A stretch of 64,000 nt of DNA from Nocardioides sp. NBC_00368 (GTDB taxonomy: Bacteria; Actinomycetota; Actinomycetes; Propionibacteriales; Nocardioidaceae), in NCBI RefSeq assembly GCF_036090055.1, contig NZ_CP107970.1, positions 4,981,001 through 5,045,000 of the forward strand. The letters run 5' to 3'. The first letter of the stretch is position 1; every line of letters begins with the position of its first letter. The translations under genes and the position numbers were made by a program. This document shows positions 50,460 through 59,521 of this stretch, one piece after another. The notes beneath the pieces were generated by a model that worked only from the letters and a program-made list of their open reading frames with translations, had not been told where the DNA came from and ran no database searches.

Positions 50460-52052
50460 TCACCGATGAGCCTCGGGGACACCGTCAGCTGGCTCGGCGG
50501 CACGCTGAGGCCCACGGGCAAGGACATAGGCGAACAGGATGGCCATCACTGCGGCTCCGGCCCACATCGCGTCCTGCCACCCCGCGACGAATGACTCCTG
50601 TGCTGCACGGACCACGGCGGGGGCCTGGTCGCCGGCGCCACCGGCGGCGGCGATGGCGTTCGCGACGCCCTCGCGGGCGGTGTCCGCGACGTCGTTCGGA
50701 ACTCCATCGAGGTGATCGTCGATCGCGCCCTGGTAGCCGGCGGACAGAACGGCTCCGAGGAGGGCGATGCCCAGCGCGGTACCGAGCTCGCGGGTCACGT
50801 CGTTGAGGGCGGACGCGACGCCTTGACGTTCGCGAGGCAGTGATCCGGTGATCGCCTCGGTGGACGGCGTCATGGACAGGCCCATGCCGAGGCCCATGGC
50901 GAGCATGCCGGGCAGGACCGCGAGGTAGCCACCGTCGACGGAGACCAGGCTGGCCATGAGGGCGAGCCCGGTGCCGACAAGGAGGATGCCGGTAGCCATG
51001 GTGGCCCGTGCTCCGATGCGGGCGGCGACCTGCGGGGCGAGGCCGGAGGCGAGCATCATCAGCAACGCCATCGGCATCATCGCCAACGTGGCGCGCAGTG
51101 CTGACCACCCGAGCACTGCCTGGAGGAACGGGAACAGCACCACGAAGATCCCGGCCTGCACGCCGAAGACCACCAGCAGCGCGACCGATCCGCTGGCCAG
51201 ACTCCGCTCGCCGAAGAGCCGGACGTCGAGCAGGGGTGCCATCTGGCGCAGTTCCCAGGCGACGAACGCGACGGCGGCGATGATGCCACCGATGAGGCCG
51301 ATCATGGTCGCAGGTTCGGTCCAGCCGTGCACCGGACCCTCGTGGAGGGCGAAGATCAGCCCGAGTACGGCGAGGACGGAGGTGGCCGACCCCACGGTGT
51401 CGAACCCGTGCTCGGTGCGCTCGCGTGAGTTGGGCACCGACCGCACGATCATCGCGACCGCAACCAGAACGAGCGCGACCGGCAGGGCGAAGAGCCAGCG
51501 CCAGGTGGCGACGTCGACGAGCAGCGCGGAGAGGTACATGCCGAGGATTCCGCCACCGCCGGCGACGCCGGTCCACACGCCGATTCCCTTGGCGCGCTCC
51601 TCCTCGGGGAAGGTCGAGGTGATCACTGCGAGCGTGACCGGCATGATCATGGCTGCGCCCACCCCGGAGAGGAATCGTGAGGCGAGCATCATCTCCGAGG
51701 AGGTGGCCAGCCCGGCTGCCAGGTTTGCGGTACCGAAGACCAGGAGACCGGCGAGCAACACCGGTTTGCGGCCGATCCGGTCACCGAGGGCACCCAGTGG
51801 CAGTAGCAGCGCGGCGAGGCTGATCGTGTAGAGGTTGATGAACCACAGCACGGTGCTCTGCGAGGCGTCGAACTCGACGGCCAGATCGGGCTGTGCCACG
51901 TTGAGGCCCGTGACCGAGGCGATGACTGCCATCAGCGCGATGCAGACCGCGATCAGGATCGCGCGGCGCTGCCGCGCGTCATGAATGGTCGGGTCACCTT
52001 CCTCGACTGGGTCGCCTGGACCGGTGCTGACGATCGGTGGATTGGTGCTCAA
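50460..52052 (-). CDS. MFS drug exporter, DHA2 type
   Basis: 530 residues, about 14 membrane segments. DHA2 features: TGLNVAQPDLAVEFDAS in segment 1, LGALGDRIGRKPVLLAG after segment 2, SRFLSGVGAAMIMP in segment 4. Likely a drug efflux pump. The start is a TTG at 52052 with AAAGGAAG upstream (nine bases), the only TTG start assigned here. It is divergent from an XRE-cupin regulator with inverted repeats in between, so the pump is probably controlled by it. Confidence 0.88.
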   Translation of the reverse strand: MSTNPPIVSTGPGDPVEEGDPTIHDARQRRAILIAVCIALMAVIASVTGLNVAQPDLAVEFDASQSTVLWFINLYTISLAALLLPLGALGDRIGRKPVLLAGLLVFGTANLAAGLATSSEMMLASRFLSGVGAAMIMPVTLAVITSTFPEEERAKGIGVWTGVAGGGGILGMYLSALLVDVATWRWLFALPVALVLVAVAMIVRSVPNSRERTEHGFDTVGSATSVLAVLGLIFALHEGPVHGWTEPATMIGLIGGIIAAVAFVAWELRQMAPLLDVRLFGERSLASGSVALLVVFGVQAGIFVVLFPFLQAVLGWSALRATLAMMPMALLMMLASGLAPQVAARIGARATMATGILLVGTGLALMASLVSVDGGYLAVLPGMLAMGLGMGLSMTPSTEAITGSLPRERQGVASALNDVTRELGTALGIALLGAVLSAGYQGAIDDHLDGVPNDVADTAREGVANAIAAAGGAGDQAPAVVRAAQESFVAGWQDAMWAGAAVMAILFAYVLARGPQRAAEPADGVPEAHR

Positions 52053-52124
52053 TGGACTTCCTTTCAGATCCTGCTTGTCGCTGGATTCGATGGTCCGGAG
52101 TCCTGTGCGGATTCGCAAACGTTG

Positions 52125-52138
52125 TTGCCGAATGGCAA
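52125..52138. promoter_or_regulatory. Inverted repeat between the MFS and XRE-cupin genes
   Basis: TTGCC-GAAT-GGCAA, perfect 5-bp arms, 9 bp before the regulator start. CAAACGTTGTTG just upstream has partial symmetry as well. Probable operator for the regulator. Confidence 0.45.
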
Positions 52139-52147
52139 TCTGTGAGC

Positions 52148-52777
52148 ATGGACGACTCGACCGATCGCACTCTCGACGCGGTGGGGCCGCGACTGAAGCA
52201 GCTGCGCCAACGTCGCGACATCACCCTCAGTCACCTGGCTGAAGAGACCGGAATCTCGACCAGCACGCTGTCCCGGCTCGAGGCCGGCCTGCGCCGACCC
52301 ACCCTGGAACAGCTGCTCCCTCTGGCGCGGGCCTATGGCGTCACCCTCGACGACCTCGTCGATGCGCCACCAACCGGCAACCCGCGCATCAACCTGCGAC
52401 CCATCCCCTGCGCGGACGGCTCCATGATCCTGCCGCTGACCCGGAGGCCGGGAGGCATTCAGGCCTACAAGTTCGTCCTTCCCGCCGGTCGCGACGATGC
52501 TCACCCGGACTTGCGTACCCACGAGGGATACGACTGGGTGTACGTCCTCAACGGCAGGCTCCGGCTTGTCCTGGGCGAGCACGACCTGATCCTCGAGCCC
52601 GGCGAGGCAGCGGAGTTCGACACCCGCACGCCGCACTGGTTCGCAGCCACCAGCTCGGGGCCGGTGGAGTACCTCAGCTTGATCGGCAAACAAGGGGAAC
52701 GCGCTCACGTCCGGGCCGCGCCCAAAGCTCGTCAAGGCGCGGCGAGCGTCGACAATCAGCCGGCCCGCGACGCCTAG
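52148..52777 (+). CDS. XRE-family regulator with cupin domain
   Basis: 209 residues. HTH at about 13-68 (LKQLRQRRDITLSHLAEETG, STLSRLEAGLRRP) and a cupin at about 95-180 (RTHEGYDWVYVLNGRLRLVL, LEPGEAAEFDTRTPHWF). Such proteins sense a small ligand through the cupin and repress a neighbouring gene. The pump gene at 50460-52052 is divergent and is the likely target. Its stop overlaps that of the convergent MFS gene (CTAG, 52774-52777). Confidence 0.9.
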   Translation: MDDSTDRTLDAVGPRLKQLRQRRDITLSHLAEETGISTSTLSRLEAGLRRPTLEQLLPLARAYGVTLDDLVDAPPTGNPRINLRPIPCADGSMILPLTRRPGGIQAYKFVLPAGRDDAHPDLRTHEGYDWVYVLNGRLRLVLGEHDLILEPGEAAEFDTRTPHWFAATSSGPVEYLSLIGKQGERAHVRAAPKARQGAASVDNQPARDA

Positions 52778-53994
52778 CTCGTCCGGAAGGTGAGCATCGG
52801 CCGAGAGGTGAGGCCGACGGCGACCAGGGCGAGCAGGCAGGTGAGGCCACCGCTGACCAGGGCGAACGGGCCCGAGGTGAGTTGGGCGACGGCGCCGCCG
52901 CGGAGGTTGCCGACCTCCGGCCCGCCGGCCCCGACGATCATCTCGATCGCGGCTGTCCGGCCGCGCAGGTCGTCGGGCACCGCGAGCTGGATCAGGGTGC
53001 CACGGGTGACCACGCTGACCGAGTCGGCCGCGCCCGCGACGGCGAGCAGGGCGAGGCAGAGCCACGGTGAGGTGGCCAGCCCGACGGCACCCAGGCTGAG
53101 GCCCCACACGGCGGCGGCGCCGATGGTGATCACACCCGGCCTGCTGCGCCGGGTGAACGAGCCCGAGACAAGGGAGGCCGCGACCCCGCCGACCGCGATC
53201 GCGGTCAGGAACAGCCCGAGCGTACGTGGGTCGCCGCCGAACCGGGCCTCGTTGATCAGCGGGAACAGGCTCACCGGCATGGCCAGGACGGTGGCCGCGA
53301 GATCGACGAGCAGCACGCCGCGTACGACCGGCTGGGTCGCCGCGAAGCGCAGCCCTTCGAGGACTCCGCCGCCGCTCGTCCTGGTGGCGGGAGCGAGGGC
53401 TGGGAGGCCGAGCACGCCGAGGAAGCCGGCGGCGAAGGAGACGGCGTCGACGGCGTACGCGACCTCGAGACCCGCGTAGCCGATGATCAGGCCGCCCAGC
53501 GCCGGGCCCAGGAGCATCGACCCCTGGAAGCTCAGCCGGTTGAGAGCCAGCCCGGCCGCGACCTGGTCGGTCGGCAGCAGGCGCGGGATCACGCCCATGC
53601 CCGCGGGTGCGGCGATCGAACCGACCGCAGCGAGGAGCGCGACCAGCGCGAGGACGGGCCCGAGCGAGGCGGGGGAGGTGCCGAGCCAGCTGGCCTGGGC
53701 GACCAGGAGCAGGCCGAGCATCAGCTGGACGACGGTCGTGACCATCAGGATCGAGCGCCGGTCGGCCCGGTCCGCGACGGAGCCGCCCCAGAGCCCGATG
53801 GTGAGCATCGGGACCAGCTGGGCGAGGGCGACGCTGCCGGACCAGAACGGGCTGTGGGTGGACTCCCAGACCTGGTACATGACCGCGACGACCGAGATCT
53901 GCCCACCCAGCCCCGAGACCGCCCGCCCGATGAAGAACCGGCGGAAAGCAGGTGACGTACGCAACGGCGTGATGTCGATCAGCAGATGGCGCAC
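52774..53994 (-). CDS. MFS transporter
   Basis: 406 residues, about 12 membrane segments, related to enterobactin-exporter-like MFS proteins: FRRFFIGRAVSGLGGQISVVA, WGGSVADRADRRSILMVTTV and a symmetric C-terminal half. Substrate unknown. GTG start at 53994; TACCGT (54003-54008) eight bases upstream suggests a leaderless mRNA. Lies between the XRE-cupin gene and purS. Confidence 0.85.
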   Translation of the reverse strand: MRHLLIDITPLRTSPAFRRFFIGRAVSGLGGQISVVAVMYQVWESTHSPFWSGSVALAQLVPMLTIGLWGGSVADRADRRSILMVTTVVQLMLGLLLVAQASWLGTSPASLGPVLALVALLAAVGSIAAPAGMGVIPRLLPTDQVAAGLALNRLSFQGSMLLGPALGGLIIGYAGLEVAYAVDAVSFAAGFLGVLGLPALAPATRTSGGGVLEGLRFAATQPVVRGVLLVDLAATVLAMPVSLFPLINEARFGGDPRTLGLFLTAIAVGGVAASLVSGSFTRRSRPGVITIGAAAVWGLSLGAVGLATSPWLCLALLAVAGAADSVSVVTRGTLIQLAVPDDLRGRTAAIEMIVGAGGPEVGNLRGGAVAQLTSGPFALVSGGLTCLLALVAVGLTSRPMLTFRTS

Positions 53995-54073
53995 GAGGAC
54001 CGACGGTAAAGCCCGTGACGGCCGAAGACCAACGGTTTAGGTGAGCGGCGTATGGCCCACCTACACTGCAGCC

Positions 54074-54325
54074 ATGCCTCGCGTTGTCGTCGACGTCATG
54101 CCCAAGCCCGAGATTCTCGACCCGCAGGGGAAGGCCGTACTCGGCGCCCTGCCGCGGCTCGGGTTCACCGGGGTCACCGAGGTCCGTCAGGGCAAGCGGT
54201 TCGAGCTGGAGATCCCCGAGGTCACCGACGAGGCGCTCGCCCAGATCGAGAAGCTGGCCGAGACCTTCCTGGCCAACACGGTGATCGAGAACTACGTCGT
54301 CCGCGTGGAAGAGCCGGCCAAGTGA
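54074..54325 (+). CDS. purS: Phosphoribosylformylglycinamidine synthase subunit PurS
   Basis: 83 residues, the usual length. The pattern VVVDVMPKPEILDPQGKAV and RQGKRFELEI identifies PurS, which binds PurQ and PurL in the FGAM synthase complex. TACACT (54062-54067) six bases before the ATG indicates a leaderless mRNA. It overlaps purQ by four bases (GTGA). Confidence 0.95.
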   Translation: MPRVVVDVMPKPEILDPQGKAVLGALPRLGFTGVTEVRQGKRFELEIPEVTDEALAQIEKLAETFLANTVIENYVVRVEEPAK

Positions 54326-54990
54326 AGATCGGCGTCATCACCTTCCCGGGCACGCTCGACGACGTCGACGCGCAGCGCGCCGTCCGCATCGGCGGCAACG
54401 AGGCCGTCGCGCTCTGGCACGGCGACCACGACCTCCAGGGCGTCGACGCGGTGATCCTGCCGGGCGGCTTCTCCTACGGTGACTACCTGCGCTGCGGTGC
54501 CATCTCCCGCTTCGCCCCGATCATGACCGAGGTCATCGAGGGTGCCCAGAAGGGCCTCCCGGTCCTCGGCATCTGCAACGGCTTCCAGATGCTGGTGGAG
54601 TCCCACCTGCTCCCCGGCGGCCTGCTGCGCAACGACCACCTCAAGTTCATCTGCCGCGACCAGAAGCTGCGCATCGAGAACACCTCGACCGCCTGGACCT
54701 CCGCCTTCACCCAGGACCAGGAGATCGTCGTCCCGCTGAAGAACGGCGAGGGGCAGTACGTCGCCGACGCCGACACCGTCAAGCGGCTCGAGGACGAGGG
54801 CCGTGTCGTCGCGCGCTACCTCGACGTGAACCCCAACGGCTCGGTCAACGACATCGCCGGCATCACCAACGAGGCCGGCAACGTCGTCGGCCTGATGCCC
54901 CACCCCGAGCACGCGGTCGAGACCCTTACCGGCTCCGGCCTTGACGGCCTTGGTTTCTTCACCTCACTTGCGGAGAAGGCCTTCGCCTGA
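54322..54990 (+). CDS. purQ: Phosphoribosylformylglycinamidine synthase, glutaminase subunit PurQ
   Basis: 222 residues. Class I glutamine amidotransferase: oxyanion region ILPGGFSYGDYLR, nucleophile in GICNGFQML (Cys) and the His-Glu pair in MPHPEHAVE. It supplies ammonia to PurL. GTG start inside the purS stop (GTGA), so translation is coupled. purL follows only at the right edge of the window, nine kilobases away, after inserted genes. Confidence 0.97.
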   Translation: MKIGVITFPGTLDDVDAQRAVRIGGNEAVALWHGDHDLQGVDAVILPGGFSYGDYLRCGAISRFAPIMTEVIEGAQKGLPVLGICNGFQMLVESHLLPGGLLRNDHLKFICRDQKLRIENTSTAWTSAFTQDQEIVVPLKNGEGQYVADADTVKRLEDEGRVVARYLDVNPNGSVNDIAGITNEAGNVVGLMPHPEHAVETLTGSGLDGLGFFTSLAEKAFA

Positions 54991-54999
54991 CCTCTCGCC

Positions 55000-56355
55000 T
55001 CAGCGACCCCGAGACAGGTCGTACCAGGTGATGTCGGTCGCCATGCCGTTGGTCGTGCGCCCGAGGCGCCGCTGGTAGGCGACCAGGCCGACGTGGGTGG
55101 TCCAGTCGAGGACCCCGGTCACCTTGACCCGCTCCTCGGTGCGGGTGGTGGAGTTGAGGGCTCGCTGGAGATCGCGGACCTGGTCACCGGCCGAACCGCG
55201 CTTCAGGAGCGGGTGCCGGTTGGCGGCCCAGAGCGTCTTCCAGGCGCCGCGGGTCCACAGGTCGCGGACGGCCAGGCCGTGGCTGCGCTGCCAGTTGTGG
55301 ACGGCGGCGCGCAGCGCGGAGCCGTAGTAGCCGCTCATCACACCGTCGAAGGTGCCGCGGGTGCTGAGCATGCACTTGAGCGCCTTCACGTACGCCGCGG
55401 GAGGCGTGTAGGTCGACGTCGCCGGGCGCAGGTCGGGGTAGTAGTCGAAGTCGACGCGTACACCACCGCACCTGACCACCGGTGGGGCGTAGGAGCCGCG
55501 GCCGACGTCGAGATAGTCGGAGTCGATGTTGATCGTGACGCCGCCGTGGGTCTCGTCGTGGCCGCCGCGATACTGCTTGACCCGGTCGTGGTCGCTCCAC
55601 ACGGTGTCGGGGATGTATGCCGTCGAGGTGTTCGCCTTGCCGTCCCAGTCGGCGATCCACAGGTCAGAGGGGAAGGTGAACCCGCTCGGCTGGGCGCGCC
55701 AGACGTCGTAGATCGCCTTGATCCCCGAGGCGGCGCTGGAGTACATCGCCGAGCGGTAGCCCAGCACCTTGATCCGGTAGCTCCAGGCCGAGATGAACCA
55801 CATCGCCGACTCACGACACGTCCGGTTGGTGATGTCGAAGGCCTCCAGGTCGTAGAACATCGTGCTGCCGGCCGCGATCCCGTAGCCCTTGGCGGCGGTG
55901 ACCGCCGCGTTGGCCTCGTTGATCGCCTGACGCCTCGCCGCCGCATAGCCGTCGGCCGGGTCAGGATTGATCTTCGGATCGTCGCCGTAGCGCGGATAGC
56001 GCGGGTTGCACGAGGCCTGCGGGCCGAGCGTGATCGGCAGCAGCCGCCAGCCGCGGGCCTGCTGGTTGCGCACCCAGGTCGCCGAGAGGTACGTCTGGAC
56101 GCGGCAGGCACGCGACTTGCCGGCGATGTAGATGCCCACCCCGGTGAAGTTCGAGTACTTCCACCACTGGTCCATCGCGGTCTGCGACGGGGCCTGGCAC
56201 TGGTCGAAGCCGAAGCCGGTGAAGTTGCCCGGCGTGACCGGGTTAGCGGCCGTCGCGGGACCGGCAGAAGCCAGTCCCGCGACGACCATGACGCCTGCGG
56301 TGATGCCGGCGGCAAGGATGTGCCGGGCCCGCCCGAAAGTAGTGATACCCCCCAT
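55000..56355 (-). CDS. Exported DUF1906 (Rv2525c-like) protein with peptidoglycan-binding-like repeats, paralogue 1
   Basis: 451 residues. Residues 1 to about 36 are a signal peptide (Arg-containing n-region, AGITAGVMVVAGLASAGPATA). Residues about 37-270 are the glycoside-hydrolase-like Rv2525c domain (GFGFDQCQAPSQTAMDQWW, YIAGKSRAC, LPITLGPQASCN, MFYDLEAFD, YSSAASGIKAI, WIADWDG). Residues about 325-450 hold two PG_binding-type repeats (HNWQRSHGLAV, LKRGSAGDQVRDLQRALNS). It probably binds or acts on the cell wall. A close paralogue lies at 60192-61541. Confidence 0.88.
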   Translation of the reverse strand: MGGITTFGRARHILAAGITAGVMVVAGLASAGPATAANPVTPGNFTGFGFDQCQAPSQTAMDQWWKYSNFTGVGIYIAGKSRACRVQTYLSATWVRNQQARGWRLLPITLGPQASCNPRYPRYGDDPKINPDPADGYAAARRQAINEANAAVTAAKGYGIAAGSTMFYDLEAFDITNRTCRESAMWFISAWSYRIKVLGYRSAMYSSAASGIKAIYDVWRAQPSGFTFPSDLWIADWDGKANTSTAYIPDTVWSDHDRVKQYRGGHDETHGGVTINIDSDYLDVGRGSYAPPVVRCGGVRVDFDYYPDLRPATSTYTPPAAYVKALKCMLSTRGTFDGVMSGYYGSALRAAVHNWQRSHGLAVRDLWTRGAWKTLWAANRHPLLKRGSAGDQVRDLQRALNSTTRTEERVKVTGVLDWTTHVGLVAYQRRLGRTTNGMATDITWYDLSRGR

Positions 56356-56495
56356 GGTGTGTAGATAGCAGTTCTGCGGCCCCGGGTGGCAGAGGTCGAA
56401 CGACTCGTGGCGAGGGTCCTACGTCCTTCGTGCTTCGCGCGGACGCCCGCCGGAGTCGAGCTCCGACGGGCGTCCGCGATGTCCAGCACGATGAC

Positions 56496-57935
56496 TCAGT
56501 CGACCTCGACCGCCGCCCGCCCGGTGACGTACGAGTGCGCTCCGGAGGGGCGCCGGAGCACGACGCTCAGCGAGGCGATGATCCCGAGCGCACCGAGTGC
56601 GGCCGCGGCGTAGAAGGCCTCGCGCATCCCCGGCACGACCTCGCCGGGGGTGCCGTTGGCGACGTAGACCGAGGCGATCACGGCCAGGCCGATCGAGCCG
56701 CCGAGCTGCTGCATGGTCTGCACCAGGCCCGAGGCCGAGCCGGCGTGGGCCGCGTCGACCCCCTCCAGGCCGAGGGCTGTGGTGGAGGTGAAGACGAGCG
56801 AGGCGAAGGCACCGTTGAGGAGGAACGGAGCCAGGACGGCACCGGCGTACGTGCTCGTCTCCGACAGCGTGCTCAGCCACAGGAACGACACCGTGAGGCC
56901 GGTGGCGCCCAGGACCAGGACTCGCGACATCCCGATCCGGGCTGCGATGCGGGGTGCGATCCGGGACATCGCGAAGATCATCAGGGTGAGCGGCAGGAAC
57001 GCCAGTCCGGAGGCGAGCGGCCCCATGCCGAGCACGCCCTGCAGGTAGATCACGGTCAGGTAGAACGTCGCGAACTGAGCGCCGACCAGCCCGACCGCGG
57101 CGATGAACGCGGCGACGCGGCGGTGGCTGTTGAAGAGATGGAGCTGCAGCAGCGGGTGAGCGACGCGGCGCTCGGTGAGCACGAGGGCGACCAGCAGGAG
57201 CAGGCCGACCGCGATCCCGCCGATGGTGCGCGCGGAGGTCCAGCCGTGCTCCGGGGCGCCGATCAGCGACCAGACGATCGCGGCCGCACCACCGGTGGCG
57301 GTCACGGCGCCGACGATGTCGAAGCGTCCCGGTCGCGGGGCGGTCTCGGCGACCAGGCGGCCGACGAGGGCGAGCACGACGAGCCCGATGGGTACGTTGA
57401 TGAACAGCGTCCAGCGCCACGAGGCGATGTCGGTCAGGATGCCGCCGAGGATGAGGCCGATCGAGGCGCCGCTGGAGGAGACCGCTGCGAAGAGCGCGAT
57501 CGCCCGGGCGCGGCCGGCCTCGTCCTTCGCCGAGGTGGTCAGCAGGGCCAGCACCTGGGGTGCGGCGATCGCAGCGCCGAAGCCCTGCAGAGCCCGGGCG
57601 ATGACGAGCAGATCGTCGGTCGGGGCGAGCCCGCCGGCCAGGGAGAAGAGGGTGAAGACGGACAGGCCGGCCACGAACGTACGTCGCCTGCCGAAGACGT
57701 CGCCGAGGCGACCGCCGAGCAGCAGCAGGCCGCCGAAGGCGAGGGTGTAGCCGTTGAGGACCCAGGTGAGTGCCGCCGGCGTGAACTCGAGATCCCCGGC
57801 GATCCGGGGGAGCGCGACGTTCACGACCGCCGAGTCGAGCACGATCATCAGCTGGGCGACCAGGACCAGGGCGATCCCGGCGCCGGCGGCCTTGGTGGCC
57901 GCGGGTGGCGTGGGTGGTGCCACGGTGGATGTCAT
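56496..57935 (-). CDS. MFS drug exporter, DHA2 type
   Basis: 479 residues, about 14 membrane segments. MIVLDSAVVNVALPRIAGDL in segment 1, LLGGRLGDVFGRRRTFVAG after segment 2, IARALQGFGAAIAAP in segment 4. Likely efflux pump. AGGAG seven bases before the ATG. The TetR-type regulator on the other strand and two CGGAG-N5-CTCCG sites in between suggest drug-induced derepression. Confidence 0.9.
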   Translation of the reverse strand: MTSTVAPPTPPAATKAAGAGIALVLVAQLMIVLDSAVVNVALPRIAGDLEFTPAALTWVLNGYTLAFGGLLLLGGRLGDVFGRRRTFVAGLSVFTLFSLAGGLAPTDDLLVIARALQGFGAAIAAPQVLALLTTSAKDEAGRARAIALFAAVSSSGASIGLILGGILTDIASWRWTLFINVPIGLVVLALVGRLVAETAPRPGRFDIVGAVTATGGAAAIVWSLIGAPEHGWTSARTIGGIAVGLLLLVALVLTERRVAHPLLQLHLFNSHRRVAAFIAAVGLVGAQFATFYLTVIYLQGVLGMGPLASGLAFLPLTLMIFAMSRIAPRIAARIGMSRVLVLGATGLTVSFLWLSTLSETSTYAGAVLAPFLLNGAFASLVFTSTTALGLEGVDAAHAGSASGLVQTMQQLGGSIGLAVIASVYVANGTPGEVVPGMREAFYAAAALGALGIIASLSVVLRRPSGAHSYVTGRAAVEVD

Positions 57936-57973
57936 TCGAGAGCTCCTGTTGGAGACGGAAAGGGAGTACAGTG

Positions 57974-57994
57974 AAGCGGAGGAAGTCTCCGCTT
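57974..57994. promoter_or_regulatory. TetR-type operator 1 (AAGCGGAG-N5-CTCCGCTT)
   Basis: Perfect 8-bp arms with a 5-bp spacer, 39 bp upstream of the MFS start. Same core (CGGAG-N5-CTCCG) as the site at 58009-58023. Confidence 0.75.
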
Positions 57995-58008
57995 GACTAC
58001 GACACTAC

Positions 58009-58023
58009 CGGAGAGTGTCTCCG
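58009..58023. promoter_or_regulatory. TetR-type operator 2 (CGGAG-N5-CTCCG)
   Basis: CGGAGAGTGTCTCCG, fully symmetric in its arms. The centres of the two sites are 32 bp apart, about three helical turns, so two dimers could sit on the same face. Confidence 0.7.
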
Positions 58024-58109
58024 TTTAGCAACGCATTTAGATGGCCGGGCGGTGACTGCTGTTAACTTGAGGCCCCCGCAGTGCAGCGGGAGCCACCGAG
58101 GAGGTCCTG

Positions 58110-58661
58110 ATGAGAGCCGACGCGCAACGCAACCGCGAACGGCTGATCGAGGTCGCCCATGCGGTCTTCAAGGAGCGCGGTCTCGACGCGCCTCTCGACG
58201 AGGTCGCCCGGCGGGCGGGCGTCGGTCCCGGCACCCTCTACCGCCACTTCCCGACGCGCGAGGCCCTCCACGAGGCGATCATGGCGACCTGGATCGAGGA
58301 GGTCTCCGCCCACGTCGAGAAGGCGATGGCGACCGAGGGCGGGTGCCGCGAGAAGCTGCTCGCCTGGTTCGAGGAGTACGTCGCCCTGCTGACCCGCCAC
58401 CAGGGCGCGGCCGCCAAGATCACCGCCTCCCTGGGCTGCCAGGACTCACCGCTGCGCACCAAGTGCCAGACCTACGCCGACGCCAACGAGAGCGTCCTGG
58501 CGGAGATGGCCGAGCACGGCGTGCTGCGGGAAGGTGTCGACAACCTCGACGTCTGCCGCCTCCTGGGCGGTGTCGCGACGATGGCCGACCAGTCCTCGCT
58601 CGACGCCAAGGACGTACGTCCCATGCTCGACGTCATTGCGAACGGCGTCCTCAAATCCTGA
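58110..58661 (+). CDS. TetR family repressor
   Basis: 183 residues. N-terminal HTH (about 8-55, VFKERGLDAPLDEVARRAGVG with TLYRHFPTREAL) and a helical ligand domain. GGAGG precedes the ATG. Divergent from the MFS exporter, with twin operators in between; the usual logic is that a drug bound to the repressor opens the exporter gene. Confidence 0.92.
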   Translation: MRADAQRNRERLIEVAHAVFKERGLDAPLDEVARRAGVGPGTLYRHFPTREALHEAIMATWIEEVSAHVEKAMATEGGCREKLLAWFEEYVALLTRHQGAAAKITASLGCQDSPLRTKCQTYADANESVLAEMAEHGVLREGVDNLDVCRLLGGVATMADQSSLDAKDVRPMLDVIANGVLKS

Positions 58662-58685
58662 CCTGCTCTGGGGCAGACTGGACGC

Positions 58686-59192
58686 ATGTCCTTCACCTCG
58701 CCGGTCGGCGGCCCGCAGAGCCCGCTGAAGCTGGAATTCCCCCAGTCGCTCGCGACCTATGACGACTACGCGGCGGCGCAGAAGTCGGTCGACTTCCTCT
58801 CCGACAAGGAGTTCCCGGTCGAGAACTGCATGATCGTCGGCACCGAGCTGAAGCAGATCGAGCGGATCACCGGACGCCTGACCTGGAGCAAGGTCGCGCT
58901 CGCCGGCGTCCTCTCCGGTGCCTGGCTCGGTGTCTTCGTCGGCCTGATCATGTCGCTCTTCGGCGGCGAGAACTTCCTCTTCATCCTGCTCTCGACGGTG
59001 CTCCTCGGCGTCGTCTTCGGCCTGATCTGGTCACTGATCGGCTACGCCGCGACCAAGGGCACCCGCGACTTCTCGAGCGTCAAGATGATCGTGCCGACCA
59101 AGTACGAGGTCCTGGTCGAGCACAAGGTCGCCGCCCGCGCCCGCGAGCTCCTCGCCGACCTGCCCGGCGCCCTCCCCAACCCCTTCTCCTGA
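58686..59192 (+). CDS. General stress protein 17M-like membrane protein
   Basis: 168 residues. The N-terminal region (YDDYAAAQKSVDFLSDKEFPVENCMIVG) matches the general stress protein 17M-like domain; two membrane segments follow (about 62-85 and 92-115) and the C-terminus is cytoplasmic. Function unknown. CAGACT six bases before the ATG suggests a leaderless transcript. Confidence 0.82.
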   Translation: MSFTSPVGGPQSPLKLEFPQSLATYDDYAAAQKSVDFLSDKEFPVENCMIVGTELKQIERITGRLTWSKVALAGVLSGAWLGVFVGLIMSLFGGENFLFILLSTVLLGVVFGLIWSLIGYAATKGTRDFSSVKMIVPTKYEVLVEHKVAARARELLADLPGALPNPFS

Positions 59193-59200
59193 GCGCACAC

Positions 59201-59237
59201 CGCCGCACGCGTCTCGGATGACGAGACGTGTGCGGCG
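59201..59237 (+). terminator. Hairpin terminator
   Basis: CGCCGCACGCGTCTCG (59201-59216) pairs with 59222-59237 with a single G-U, loop 5 nt. It lies nine bp after the stop of the stress-protein gene. Confidence 0.75.
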
Positions 59238-59239
59238 TT

Positions 59240-59420
59240 CGCGTGTAGCCACGCGTGTTCCGGGAAAGAACTTCGCAACGCCACAGGTGATCCGGACAAC
59301 GACATCAAGGTGGGCGAGCGGCAGGCTGTGGGTCTACCGATCGATCACGACGGCGACCCGAACACTCCCGAATCCGGTTCTGCCTCGGCGTCGTCTCCGC
59401 ACCATTTCCCGAGTCGATGA
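59240..59420 (+). pseudogene. Possible remnant of a coding region
   Basis: The gap 59193-59521 (329 bp) holds, after the terminator, a frame without a good start that reads like protein: GKELRNATGDPDNDIKVGER, then QAVGLPIDHDGDPNTPESG and a stop at 59418-59420. It may be the 3' end of a lost gene. The rest of the gap (59421-59508) shows nothing clear. Confidence 0.3.
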
Positions 59421-59521
59421 CGCCGCGGACCTAGGAGGACGGGATGCAAACCGTCGGACACGCGAGCGCCGAGCAGCATCTGTTCTGCTCGGAGTCGGTA
59501 GCGATCAGTTAGGTGGGCCGC

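Noticed and set aside
55093..56364. 423-codon plus-strand frame opposite the first DUF1906 gene
   Set aside because: No start signal, Arg/Gly/Ala-rich shadow composition, and the minus strand encodes a protein with a paralogue nearby.
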